From positions 771,001 through 835,000 of the forward strand of contig NZ_CP083455.1 of assembly GCF_020229735.1 (NCBI RefSeq): a DNA stretch of 64,000 nucleotides. Direction: 5' to 3'. The notes under the pieces are model-generated. The model saw only the letters and a program-made list of their open reading frames with translations, was not told the DNA's origin and made no database searches. Each line of letters begins with the position of its first letter. Position 1 is the first letter of the stretch. This stretch comes from Deinococcus taeanensis (GTDB taxonomy: Bacteria > Deinococcota > Deinococci > Deinococcales > Deinococcaceae). The translations under genes were made by a program, and so were the position numbers. Positions 23,991-34,111 of the stretch are shown piece by piece.

Positions 23991-24569
23991 ATGGAACGCA
24001 TTGCACTCTTTATTGACGGCGCGAATGTTTACGCAGCGGCCAAACGACTCGGCTGGAATTTCGACCACCGCAAGATCCTGGAGCACTTCTCTGCGCAGGG
24101 CCGCCTGTACAACGCCTTTTACTACACGGCTGTTCCCACACCCATTGACGACAAGCAGAAACGCTTCACGGACGCCCTGACGTACATGGGGTACACCGTC
24201 CGCACGCGCCCCCTGCGGGAAAGCACCGACGAGAACGGCGACACGTACCGCCGGGCCAGCCTCGACATTGAGATCGTCACGGACCTGCTCTCCACCAGCG
24301 ACCTGTACGACACGGCCGTACTGCTCACCGGCGACGGCGATTTCGAACGGCCCGTGGAAGTCCTGCGCGCCCGTGGCAAGCGGATCGTGGTGGCCAGCAT
24401 CGCCGAGATGACCAGTTACGAACTGCGTAACGCCGCTGACCAGTATGTGGATTTCAAGGACATCCGCGAGCACGTGGAGCGGCCCGGTTACCGCCTGCCC
24501 AGTGAGCAGCGCGGCGCCGAGCAGCGCCCCTTCTACACCTCCGCGGCCCTGGACGGCGATGACCGCTGA
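23991..24569 (+). CDS. NYN/LabA-like PIN-fold ribonuclease domain protein
   Basis: The 192-residue protein has the NYN (DUF88/LabA) fold. Acidic residues of the PIN-like active site are visible: Asp9 in ALFIDGANVY, DIEIVTDLL, and LLTGDGDFERPV. Related proteins are metal-dependent RNases, but activity here is inferred. AGGAG lies 9 bases before the ATG. The stop overlaps the start of plsX by 11 bases, so the two are co-expressed. Confidence 0.85.
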   Translation: MERIALFIDGANVYAAAKRLGWNFDHRKILEHFSAQGRLYNAFYYTAVPTPIDDKQKRFTDALTYMGYTVRTRPLRESTDENGDTYRRASLDIEIVTDLLSTSDLYDTAVLLTGDGDFERPVEVLRARGKRIVVASIAEMTSYELRNAADQYVDFKDIREHVERPGYRLPSEQRGAEQRPFYTSAALDGDDR

Positions 24570-25593
24570 GTCCCGCCCCGCCCGCCTGCCCGTCGCACTT
24601 GATGCCATGGGCGGCGATCATGGCGCCGTCCCCAACGTGGAGGGCGCCGTTCTGGCCGCCCGCGCCGGCGTGAGCGTCCTGCTCGTCGGGGAACGCGTGA
24701 AACTGCACGCCGAACTCGGCCGGCATGCGGGCAGCGCCGCCCTGCCCATCGAGGTGATAGAGGCGACCGACGTGATCGGCATGGACGAGCACGCCAGCGA
24801 CGTGCGCCGGCGGACGAACGCCAGCATCAACGTCACCACCCGCCTCGTCAGGGAGGGCCGCGCCGCGGCGGCCGTCAGCATGGGCCACAGCGGCGCGACC
24901 ATGGCCTCCGCGCTGCTCACGCTGGGCCGCATCCGGGGCGTGGAACGCCCCGCCATCCTGACGCACCTGCCCGCCCGCGGCGGCTTCACCACCCTTCTCG
25001 ACGTGGGCGCCAACGCCGATGTGAAAGCGACGTACTACGCGCAGTGGGCGCGCCTGGCCAGCGTGTACCTGCGCGTCGTGGAAGACCGGGAGAATCCCAC
25101 GGTGGGCCTGCTCTCCATTGGCGAGGAGGACCACAAGGGCAGCGCGCTGGTCCTGGAGGCCCACGCCCTTCTCCGCGGGCTGAACGGCCAGGGAATCAAT
25201 TTCCACGGCAACGTGGAGGGGCGCGATATCTTCCGCAACACCACCGATATCGTGGTCACCGACGGCTTCACCGGCAACGTCGTGCTGAAACTGGCGGAGG
25301 GGGAGGCGAAGGTCCTGTTCGGCTGGGTGAAGGACGCCCTGGGCAGCAGTCTGAAAAGCAAACTGGGTGGCCTGCTCGTGCGCGGTGCCCTGCGCGGCCT
25401 CGCCGAACGCATGGACCCGAGCACGTACGGGGCCAGCCTTCTGATCGGCGTGCGGGGCCTCACGTTTATCGGGCACGGCAGCGCCGACGCCCGCGCAGTG
25501 AAAAATGCCCTGCTGCGCGCGGCCCGCGCGCACGAAGCGAACCTGATGCCGCGCCTGGAAGCGGCGTTCACAGGAAGCGCCGCGCAGGACTGA
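24559..25593 (+). CDS. plsX: phosphate acyltransferase PlsX
   Basis: The 344-residue protein makes acyl-phosphate from acyl-ACP, the first step of phosphatidic acid synthesis by PlsX-PlsY. The family start is clear (PVALDAMGGDHGAVPNVEGA), as are HSGATMASALLTLG, LLDVGANAD, GNVEGRDI and VVTDGFTGNVVLK. ATG 24559 lies inside the end of the NYN gene. In many bacteria plsX precedes fabD/fabH; here it is followed by a mechanosensitive channel after 118 bases. Confidence 0.93.
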   Translation: MTAESRPARLPVALDAMGGDHGAVPNVEGAVLAARAGVSVLLVGERVKLHAELGRHAGSAALPIEVIEATDVIGMDEHASDVRRRTNASINVTTRLVREGRAAAAVSMGHSGATMASALLTLGRIRGVERPAILTHLPARGGFTTLLDVGANADVKATYYAQWARLASVYLRVVEDRENPTVGLLSIGEEDHKGSALVLEAHALLRGLNGQGINFHGNVEGRDIFRNTTDIVVTDGFTGNVVLKLAEGEAKVLFGWVKDALGSSLKSKLGGLLVRGALRGLAERMDPSTYGASLLIGVRGLTFIGHGSADARAVKNALLRAARAHEANLMPRLEAAFTGSAAQD

Positions 25594-25720
25594 CGTTCCT
25601 TTCAACAGCAGTCTGCCCATCTGACCTCAGCAGGCGACTGTTGGAGCATGGAAGCTCAGGTTTTGCAGTCTGAAGGCAGGGTTCGGCTCAACCTCATCTC
25701 CTCATGAAAGTGTGTGCCTC

Positions 25721-26905
25721 ATGCTGCAGGAACTCAGCGTACAGATCGTCAAACCGCAGGTATGGGTCGGGTGCACCCTGACCGCCGTGGCCGCCTACGC
25801 CATCTACCGCTTCGGCCAGCTTCTCCTGCGCGCCCTGCAGCCCCACGTCCCCAGCCAACTGCTGCCCGTCCTGAAAGTTCTGTGGGCGCTGGCCGTCCTG
25901 ATCAGCTGGGTGGCGGTTGCGACCGCCGTGGCGTACCTGCCCAGCGTTCCTATCCTGTTCAGCCTGGGCCGCGACATCATGGAAGGTTTCCGGCACAGCG
26001 CCGGTCAGCTCGTGGTGGTGCTCGCCATGGCCCTCATCGCGTGGAATCTCATCAGTGCCCTGGCGCACCGGATTGTCGCGGAGGAGGAATTCAACCGCCG
26101 CAGTGTGCGCGTCCAGACCCTCAAGGGCGTCGTGGAAAGCACGCTGCGCGTCACCGTGGTGCTGCTGAGCGCCATTGCCGGCCTGCAGGCGCTCGGGGTG
26201 AATGCCACCAGCCTCCTGGCCGGCGTGTCCGTGCTGGGTCTCGCCGTGGGTTTCGGCGCGCAGAGCCTCATCAAGGACGTCTTCAACGGGTTTTTCATCC
26301 TCCTGGAAGACCAGTACGGCGTGGGCGACGTCATCACCGTCAATACCGGCCAGCTGACCGGCGGCGTGGAGCGCCTCAACCTGCGCGTCACGGCCCTGCG
26401 CGCCATGGACGGCACCATGCACATCATTCCCAACGGGCAGATTCAGACCGTCAGCGTCAGCAGCAAGGACTGGTCGCGTGTGGTGGCGCAGGTGGACGTC
26501 ACCTACACGGCCAATATCGACGACGCCCTGCGCGTCCTGCAGCAGGTCAGTACGGAAATCTACACCGACGAGCAGTGGCGGCACTTCTTCCTGGAAGAAC
26601 CCGAGCAGCAGGGTGTGGTGCAGCTCGCCCCGGACGGCGTGACGCTGCGCGCGCTGTTCAAGGTGCAGCCCAAAAGCCAGTGGGCCATCGGGCGTGAGTT
26701 CAACCGCCGCATCAAGATTGCCATGGACGAAGCCGGCATCGAAATTCCCTTCCCGCAGCGCAGCCTGAACTTCGGCGGGGCACCCATCGAGATCAAGCTG
26801 ACCCGCGAGGACAGCGGCCGTGATCCCCGCGCCGCGCAGGACCGCGAGCGGTCGCCCGTGAAACCCACCCTCACCCGCGATCCCGACGCCAACGAGCTCA
26901 CCTGA
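25721..26905 (+). CDS. MscS-type small mechanosensitive ion channel
   Basis: The product (394 residues from ATG 25721; a GTG at 25712 is also possible) has four hydrophobic helices (about 10-35, 45-75, 90-115, 140-175). The last carries the Gly/Ala-rich pore-helix pattern LLAGVSVLGLAVGFGAQSLI, followed by the family hinge KDVFNGFFILLEDQYGVGD. A beta/alpha-beta MscS cytoplasmic domain ends with IPFPQRSLNF. It would release solutes on osmotic downshift. The charged C-terminal tail is extra. No ribosome site or -10 box is convincing. Confidence 0.88.
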   Translation: MLQELSVQIVKPQVWVGCTLTAVAAYAIYRFGQLLLRALQPHVPSQLLPVLKVLWALAVLISWVAVATAVAYLPSVPILFSLGRDIMEGFRHSAGQLVVVLAMALIAWNLISALAHRIVAEEEFNRRSVRVQTLKGVVESTLRVTVVLLSAIAGLQALGVNATSLLAGVSVLGLAVGFGAQSLIKDVFNGFFILLEDQYGVGDVITVNTGQLTGGVERLNLRVTALRAMDGTMHIIPNGQIQTVSVSSKDWSRVVAQVDVTYTANIDDALRVLQQVSTEIYTDEQWRHFFLEEPEQQGVVQLAPDGVTLRALFKVQPKSQWAIGREFNRRIKIAMDEAGIEIPFPQRSLNFGGAPIEIKLTREDSGRDPRAAQDRERSPVKPTLTRDPDANELT

Positions 26906-26925
26906 ACGGCGCGCCGCTGTGAGGC

Positions 26926-28773
<1,848 letters not shown>

Positions 28774-28778
28774 GCCCC

Positions 28779-28784
28779 ATCCTA
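28779..28784 (-). promoter_or_regulatory. -10 box of leaderless ftsH promoter
   Basis: TAGGAT on the minus strand, 5 bases before ATG 28773. Confidence 0.5.
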
Positions 28785-28845
28785 CGGCCACCGGGCTCCG
28801 GAACTTCGTGAGAACGGCACTCAGCTTCAGGTCAGGTCCGGGTCA

Positions 28846-28851
28846 TAAGGT
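28846..28851 (+). promoter_or_regulatory. -10 box of leaderless lipoprotein gene
   Basis: TAAGGT, then 6 bases, then ATG 28858. Confidence 0.55.
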
Positions 28852-28857
28852 GAGCAC

Positions 28858-29349
28858 ATGCGCAAAGTACTCCTGCTTGGCACGCTTGCCCTGGGCCTCA
28901 GCGCCTGCACCGTCACCGTCCGCCCGAACGTGGGCCTCCTGGGCGCCGACAGCAACCTGATCGTGGACCTGCGCCCCGACCGGGGCGAGGGCAGCACGTA
29001 CGCCGTGGGTGAAGCCGTGCGCTTCACCATCCGCACCCGCACCGCCGGGTACGTGACAATGATTGCCCTGCAGAGCAACGGGTACACCGACACCCTGGTG
29101 CGCAACGTGTACATTCCCGCCGGGGCGACCACCTTCCCCCGCGCGCAGGACGGCGTGACCTACAACCTCGCCGAACCGCGCGGCGTGCAGCGCGTCCGCG
29201 CGATCTTCACCCGGGTGCGCCCCACCACCGATCTCGTGCTGCGCGGCACGTACGACGAGGGCCGCTGGAACGCCACGAGCACCGCGTACCTGCAGCCCTA
29301 CGCCACCGAGGACCGCGACGTTCAGGAAACCTACCTGTACATCCGCTGA
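28858..29349 (+). CDS. DUF4384 lipoprotein
   Basis: The 163-residue protein starts with a lipoprotein signal peptide (MRKVLLLGTLALGLSAC, lipobox LSAC, Cys17). The body resembles DUF4384: VDLRPDRGEGSTYAVGEAVR, RTAGYVTMIALQSNGYTDTL, then IPAGATTFPR. Such domains are common in Deinococcus as small exported beta-sandwich proteins; their role is not known. A strong terminator follows the stop. Confidence 0.82.
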   Translation: MRKVLLLGTLALGLSACTVTVRPNVGLLGADSNLIVDLRPDRGEGSTYAVGEAVRFTIRTRTAGYVTMIALQSNGYTDTLVRNVYIPAGATTFPRAQDGVTYNLAEPRGVQRVRAIFTRVRPTTDLVLRGTYDEGRWNATSTAYLQPYATEDRDVQETYLYIR

Positions 29350-29361
29350 CGTCCGCCTGAG

Positions 29362-29386
29362 GGGCCCGCCTGACCCAGGCGGGCCC
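29362..29386. terminator. terminator between convergent genes
   Basis: GGGCCCGCCTG and CAGGCGGGCCC form a perfect 11-bp stem with a 3-base loop, followed by TGTTCAT on the plus strand. Confidence 0.75.
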
Positions 29387-29422
29387 TGTTCATGCCTGGG
29401 TCAGGTGGGCCTGGCCGGACGC

Positions 29423-30320
29423 TCAGCCACACCAGGGCACAGGAAGTTGCCCCCGGCATTCTGGACGTCCGGACGCCGCGCCGCTCTGCCACGCGGCCAT
29501 GAGACTGCGCAGTGCCGCCACGCGCAGCCCGCCCGCAGTGGCGAGTTCGGCAGCTGCGGCAGCCCGCTCGGTTCGGGTCTGCGCCAGCAGGTAAAGCGCG
29601 CGCGCCTGACCCAGGGCCTCCAGGCGGTCCGGGTGGCGTTCCGGCAGACCAGCAGGCGTATTTACCCAGCAGGCCGGCGGGTGGTGGGGCGCGACCTTGA
29701 CCCCTTCCTCCGCCAGCCACTGCCAGCAGCGCCAGTCGATCAGGACGCTGCGGGTCTGCACGCCTTGAAATTGGGGCTGCGCGGACCAGCGCCACGCCCG
29801 CGGTCGTCCCGCCGCAGAGCGAAGCAGCCCGGTCACCTGCACGCGCCGCTCGATGCACTGCGGCCTGCGGGCGTCCTCACACGCCCAGTCGCGCAGCGCC
29901 CGGTGCAGGGCCGAGAACGTCCCGCCGGACGCCACCACGTCCACCAGGGCCACGCGGCGGTCTTCGCGCACCAGGACGCGTGGATTCAGCCCGGCGCTGC
30001 TGAAGAGGGGACGCAGGGTCGTTGCCTGGGCGGGGGTCAGCGTTGCATTCAGCAGGGACACGTTCAGGCCCGCGACACGCCACGTGACGTTCACGCCACG
30101 CAGCAGGCCGCTGAGATACGCGCGCAGCGGCTCCGGGGGACCGGCCGATAAACACCAGATCCCGGCCTTCCGCAGCGACGAGCACACCAGCAAGGGCGGC
30201 GCGGAGCGCCGGCAGGTGTTCGGCCGCCTGTCCGAGAGGCGCGCGCGGCAGACCCAGCCCGGCGGCACGCGCCACGTTCCACACAGGGGGCCCGGCTGAT
30301 TCCAGAGGGTGAGGTGCCAT
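29423..30320 (-). pseudogene. phosphoribosyltransferase-like gene split by a frameshift
   Basis: The C-terminal part reads in one frame (from about 30134 down to 29423) and contains RRVALVDVVASGGT, which resembles the PRPP loop of phosphoribosyltransferases. The sensible N-terminus (MAPHPLESAGPPVWNVARA, then LVAAEGRDLVFIGRSP) is in another frame from ATG 30320. Removing one base from the G5 run at 30135-30139 joins them as GRSPEPLRAYLSGLL and gives about 298 residues. The uncorrected frame would start at ATG 30328 and give a Cys/Trp-rich, unlikely N-terminus. The break may be a sequencing error. The protein is Cys-rich near its end; I do not recognise its exact role. Confidence 0.65.
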
Positions 30321-30405
30321 GCCGTCATGCTGCGCTCCGCCTCGCAAAGCGGCATCCGCGAACCGGCGCAGCGTCACCCCGCCAAATGTCGCAGGGACCG
30401 GCCAG

Positions 30406-30411
30406 TATGCT
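30406..30411 (+). promoter_or_regulatory. -10 box of leaderless mazG-like operon
   Basis: TATGCT, then 7 bases, then ATG 30419. Confidence 0.55.
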
Positions 30412-30418
30412 GGGCCGC

Positions 30419-30751
30419 ATGAGCCTGACCTTCGAGGATGCCAGCGCCCGCGTGGACGCCTTCATCAGCCAGTTCCGGGAAGGATACTTCCCGCCGCTGC
30501 TGATGCTGGCGCGCCTGACGGAGGAAACGGGAGAGATTGCCCGCGTGATTGCGCACCAGAACGGCAAGACGCCCAAGCCCGGTGAGGACCCCGGCGACCT
30601 GGAGATGGAACTGGCAGACCTGCTGTTCGTCACCATCTGCATGGCAAACGAACGGGGCCTGAGCCTCGAACGCGGGTTCGAGCGCATGATGACCAAGATC
30701 GAGCAGCGCGACACCACCCGCTGGACGAAAAAAACCGTGGAGGACCTGTGA
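30419..30751 (+). CDS. MazG-like nucleotide pyrophosphohydrolase
   Basis: The 110-residue protein is a single-domain MazG/YpjD-type enzyme that hydrolyses nucleoside triphosphates to monophosphates. The all-alpha metal site is present: LTEETGEIARVI (EExxE) and, about 26 residues on, LEMELADLLF (ExxAD). The 4-base GTGA overlap with the next gene shows coupling. Together with the Nudix gene two genes down, this is a small nucleotide-cleaning or detoxification operon. Confidence 0.85.
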   Translation: MSLTFEDASARVDAFISQFREGYFPPLLMLARLTEETGEIARVIAHQNGKTPKPGEDPGDLEMELADLLFVTICMANERGLSLERGFERMMTKIEQRDTTRWTKKTVEDL

Positions 30752-31278
30752 GCGACCTGCGCTATCCGCTGGGACCGATGCCCACGCCCCAGAGCCTGAC
30801 GCCCGTGGAGCGGATGGAGGCCCTCGGGCAGCTGTTCGCGCTGCCGGCCGACCTGTTCGAGGTGGTGCAGGGCCTGCGCGAGGACCAGCTGGCCACGCCC
30901 TACCGGGAGGGGGGCTGGACCGTCCGGCAGGTGGTGCACCACGTGGCGGAAAGCCACCTGAATGCCTTCACACGCCTGAAACTCGCCTTGACCGAGGAGA
31001 ATCCCACCGTGCGCCCGTACGAGGAGGACCGCTGGGCCACCCTGCCTGATCATGACCTCGTGCCGGAAGTGAGCCTGAACCTCCTGGACGCACTGCATTC
31101 CAGGCTGGGCATGCTGTTCGCGTCCCTGAATGCGGAGCGCGGAGACTGGGCCCGGCCGTGGACGCACCCCGCGCAGGGCCGCACGTACACCGTGGATACC
31201 CTGCTCGCCATGTACGCCTGGCATGGCCGGCACCATGTGGCGCACATTCAGGGTCTGCGCGACCGGCAGGGCTGGTAG
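30748..31278 (+). CDS. YfiT/DinB-family metal-dependent transferase or hydrolase
   Basis: The 176-residue protein has the DinB four-helix fold of the YfiT group. The three-His metal site is visible in RQVVHHVAESHLNA and HGRHHVAHIQGL. Bacillus YfiT relatives include bacillithiol S-transferases; Deinococcus makes bacillithiol, so thiol conjugation of toxic compounds is plausible but inferred. It starts on a GTG overlapping the mazG-like stop and is followed after 6 bases by a Nudix gene. Confidence 0.85.
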   Translation: MSDLRYPLGPMPTPQSLTPVERMEALGQLFALPADLFEVVQGLREDQLATPYREGGWTVRQVVHHVAESHLNAFTRLKLALTEENPTVRPYEEDRWATLPDHDLVPEVSLNLLDALHSRLGMLFASLNAERGDWARPWTHPAQGRTYTVDTLLAMYAWHGRHHVAHIQGLRDRQGW

Positions 31279-31776
<498 letters not shown>

Positions 31777-31836
31777 TCTGGCCCGGAGGCAGGTGGCCCG
31801 CTGCTGCCGGGGCCAGATGAAGGGGGGAGACGAACA

Positions 31837-31863
31837 GAGCCTCCGGCACGCATCCGGAGGCTC
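31837..31863. terminator. 10-bp hairpin between convergent nudix and era
   Basis: GAGCCTCCGG and CCGGAGGCTC form a perfect 10-bp stem with a 7-base loop. A second pair, ATCTGGCCC and GGGCCAGAT, lies just upstream (31778-31818). Confidence 0.6.
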
Positions 31864-31880
31864 CGCCCTGGGGGTGGGGT

Positions 31881-32801
31881 TTACTCGTAGCCGAGTTCGC
31901 GCAGCGCTTCCTCGTCTTCACGCCAGCCGGGAATCACGATGACCTCCAGGCCCAGGTACACCTTGCGGCTCAGGAAGACTTCAAGCTGCTTGCGGGCCGC
32001 CTGACCAATTTCTTTGAGCTGCTTGCCGCCCGCGCCGATCACCATGCCCTTATGGGCATTCTTCTCCACAACGATCTCGCCTTCGATGCGCTGCAGGCCG
32101 TCCTCGCGTTCCGTCCAGCGGTTCACGCGGGTGGCGACAGCGTAGGGCAGCTCATCGCGAAGTTTTTTCATGGCTTCCTCGCGGATGATCTCCGCGGCCC
32201 ACTGTTCCCGGGACTGATCGCTGGCGCTGCCCTGCGGGAAGAAGAACGGGTTTTCGGGCAGTATGTCCAGCAACTGCTCACGCAGGGTGGCCACGGCGTT
32301 CGGATTGTTCTGCGCGCTCAGCATGATCTCGTTGAAGCCTGCGTCGCGGCCGTCGAGCAGAGCGCGGTACAGCTTCATCGCTTCGTCCGGGTACTTCGCA
32401 GCGTCGGTCTTGTTGCCCACCAGGAACAGCGGGCGGTTCAGGTCCCGCACCTGCCGCGCCACGAGGTTGTCCTCGTCGGTGGGCGGGTGGCGCAGATCCA
32501 CGACCCACACGATGACGTCCACGTCGGCCAGGGCGCTGTGCACCTCATGGTTCATGTACTTGCCGAGCGCGTCCTTGGCTTTATGCAGCCCTGGGGTGTC
32601 CACGAAGACCACCTGCCGGGCGCCGCTGGTATAAATGCCACGCACGCCGCGCCGCGTGGTCTGTGGGCGGGGACTGGTGGGGGCCACCTTGGTGCCCAGG
32701 AAGGAGTTCAGGAGGGTGCTTTTGCCGACGTTGGGCTTGCCCACAATGGCTACGAAGCCGGAGTGGGTCTGCTCGCCGGAGGTCTGGGAGAATTCCGTCA
32801 T
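31881..32801 (-). CDS. era: GTPase Era
   Basis: The 306-residue protein is Era, an essential GTPase that binds the 3' end of 16S rRNA and helps 30S assembly. G1 [10 protein letters not shown]2 region [11 protein letters not shown]3 DTPG, G4 NKTD and the C-terminal KH domain ([17 protein letters not shown]) are all present. ATG 32801 gives the normal length; CACAAT lies 7 bases upstream as a weak leaderless -10. rbfA, another 30S assembly factor, is 20 kb away and not linked. Confidence 0.95.
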   Translation of the reverse strand: MTEFSQTSGEQTHSGFVAIVGKPNVGKSTLLNSFLGTKVAPTSPRPQTTRRGVRGIYTSGARQVVFVDTPGLHKAKDALGKYMNHEVHSALADVDVIVWVVDLRHPPTDEDNLVARQVRDLNRPLFLVGNKTDAAKYPDEAMKLYRALLDGRDAGFNEIMLSAQNNPNAVATLREQLLDILPENPFFFPQGSASDQSREQWAAEIIREEAMKKLRDELPYAVATRVNRWTEREDGLQRIEGEIVVEKNAHKGMVIGAGGKQLKEIGQAARKQLEVFLSRKVYLGLEVIVIPGWREDEEALRELGYE

Positions 32802-32919
32802 CAGGGGTATTGTGGCACGCCCCGGCGCTGGCAATCGTGCCCGCCACCCGCCGGGAGATGAAGAGCAGATGAACGCTGGTGGGGGCAACTTCCCCCCGGC
32901 AGTCCACGTACTGCCAGAC

Positions 32920-33525
32920 ATGAGAAACCCAGTGACCAGCGGCCCCCAGAGCAGCGTTCAGGACATGTTTGCCCAGAGCGTCGCGGTCCTCAGCCGCCCC
33001 AGCCCCGCCACGTTCGAACGCTTCGAGCGGCGCGGCACCATCACCAGCGCCCTGACATACGTCATGATCGCGGCCGTCGTGTCCGCCGTGATCGCGGCGC
33101 TCTTCGCCCTGCTGCACCCCGACGTGACCTTCTTCGGGCAGCTGTTCACCCGCCTGATCCTTGTGCCCGTCGGCTTCCTTGTGTTCACAGGGGCCGTGTA
33201 CCTGATCGGCCGCAGCCTCTTCCGCGGCACCGGCACCTACCCGGAGGTCGCGTACTCCTTCGCCCTGTTCTACGTGCCCCTCAGCATCGTCAGCACCCTC
33301 ATCGGCGTGATCCCCGTGCTGGGCTGGCTGGTGATGTTCATCATCAGCCTCGCCATGGTGTACTTCGGATTTATGGCCGTGCAGAGCAGCATGAACCTGC
33401 GTGACCAGACCCAGGCGGTCATCACGCTGATCCTGGCCTGGATCGCGCAGCTGGTCGTCGCCGGCGTGATCGGCGCACTCTTCGCCAGCATGTTCGCCGT
33501 GGGCCGCGCCGTCACCGGCAGCTGA
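32920..33525 (+). CDS. Yip1-family membrane protein
   Basis: The 201-residue protein has a short polar N-terminus ([23 protein letters not shown]) and five hydrophobic helices (about 38-62, 70-98, 108-135, 138-165, 170-195), typical of bacterial Yip1/YIPF proteins. The function is unknown. ATG 32920 places the start close to the conserved region; an in-frame ATG at 32869 is also possible. A hairpin at 33540-33556 follows. Confidence 0.75.
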   Translation: MRNPVTSGPQSSVQDMFAQSVAVLSRPSPATFERFERRGTITSALTYVMIAAVVSAVIAALFALLHPDVTFFGQLFTRLILVPVGFLVFTGAVYLIGRSLFRGTGTYPEVAYSFALFYVPLSIVSTLIGVIPVLGWLVMFIISLAMVYFGFMAVQSSMNLRDQTQAVITLILAWIAQLVVAGVIGALFASMFAVGRAVTGS

Positions 33526-33539
33526 CCCGCTGCGGCCAC

Positions 33540-33556
33540 AGGGGCGCCGCGCCCCT
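33540..33556 (+). terminator. short GC hairpin after the Yip1-family gene
   Basis: AGGGGCG and CGCCCCT form a 7-bp stem with a 3-base loop; CACA and TGTG flank it. No T tract. Confidence 0.45.
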
Positions 33557-33587
33557 CGCCTGTGTCCTCCCCCCGGTGCCCCCCAGG

Positions 33588-33593
33588 TACACT
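33588..33593 (+). promoter_or_regulatory. -10 box of leaderless promoter
   Basis: TACACT, then 5 bases, then ATG 33599. Confidence 0.55.
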
Positions 33594-33598
33594 GCCCC

Positions 33599-33907
33599 AT
33601 GACCCAAGGCACCCCCATCACCCCGGACGACCGCGCCCGCCTGGACCAGGTGTTCATGCAGGTTGTGCTTGACGTGCAGGCCCAGGCCCAGCAGACCGCG
33701 CCCGCCCAGGCCGGCAATCTGGCCGCCATGTTCCACAAGGAAACCGTCAGTGACGCCCTCCAGGGCTGCGCCATGCTGATCGCCGGCTGGAACCAGGGGC
33801 GCGTGGACACCCCTGGCCTGACCCGGACCGCCAAGGCCCTCCGGGCCCTCAACCTCCCGGACCTCGCCGCCCGCATCGAGAAGCTCAAGCACATTGCCGA
33901 CGCCTGA
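33599..33907 (+). CDS. small helical protein of unknown function
   Basis: I do not recognise this 102-residue protein. It is Ala/Gln-rich and mostly helical (DDRARLDQVFMQVVLDVQAQ near the start, LARIEKLKHIADA-like end), without signal peptide or membrane helix. It has its own leaderless promoter. It precedes the aroF attenuator, which has its own promoter, so the two need not be co-regulated. Confidence 0.7.
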   Translation: MTQGTPITPDDRARLDQVFMQVVLDVQAQAQQTAPAQAGNLAAMFHKETVSDALQGCAMLIAGWNQGRVDTPGLTRTAKALRALNLPDLAARIEKLKHIADA

Positions 33908-33979
33908 CACGCACCCTGACCAGAGGCGCCTGTCTGCCTGTGTCCTAGACCGCCGTGCCCGGGTCCCCCGCCGCAGGAC

Positions 33980-33985
33980 TACACT
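33980..33985 (+). promoter_or_regulatory. -10 box of the aroF leader
   Basis: TACACT, then 6 bases, then ATG 33992 of the aromatic leader peptide. Transcription should start at or beside that ATG. Confidence 0.65.
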
Positions 33986-33991
33986 TCACCC

Positions 33992-34039
33992 ATGACTGCC
34001 CGCGGCTTTTTTTATTGGTTCGGTACTCACCGGGCCTAG
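33992..34039 (+). CDS. aromatic leader peptide (Phe-Phe-Tyr-Trp-Phe)
   Basis: The frame ATG 33992 to TAG 34037-34039 encodes MTARGFFYWFGTHRA. Five aromatic codons in a row (TTT TTT TAT TGG TTC) cover all three aromatic amino acids. The downstream gene is DAHP synthase, which commits carbon to exactly these amino acids. The -10 box places the transcript start at the ATG, so the peptide would be translated from a leaderless end. I interpret it as a sensing peptide: ribosomes stall here when charged tRNA-Phe, -Tyr or -Trp is scarce. The frame is too short for automatic annotation. Confidence 0.85.
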   Translation: MTARGFFYWFGTHRA

Positions 34040-34092
34040 TCGCGCTGTATCTCACCACCGCCCGGTGCGCCCCCAAGGCCACCGGGCGCTTT
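34028..34092 (+). promoter_or_regulatory. attenuator: competing antiterminator and terminator-like hairpins
   Basis: Segment A, CACCGGGC (34028-34035), lies in the last codons of the leader peptide. Segment B, CGCCCGGTG (34059-34067), can pair with A (8 bp) or with segment C, CACCGGGCG (34080-34088, 9 bp). B:C is followed by CTTTC and resembles a terminator. A stalled ribosome at the first aromatic codons leaves A free to pair with B and prevents B:C; a ribosome that reaches the TAG covers A and lets B:C form. This is the logic of amino acid attenuation, read from sequence only. Confidence 0.78.
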
Positions 34093-34111
34093 CACACCCC
34101 AGGAGACGCTC

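Noticed and set aside
23914..24180. Possible leaderless ORF starting at ATG 23914, 4 bases after TATCCT
   Set aside because: It overlaps the NYN gene deeply in another frame, is Arg-rich and has no coupling stop near ATG 23991; I treat the region as a leader.
31778..31818. Nine-bp inverted repeat ATCTGGCCC / GGGCCAGAT as a regulator site
   Set aside because: It sits between convergent gene ends beside a better hairpin, so it is more likely part of termination than an operator.
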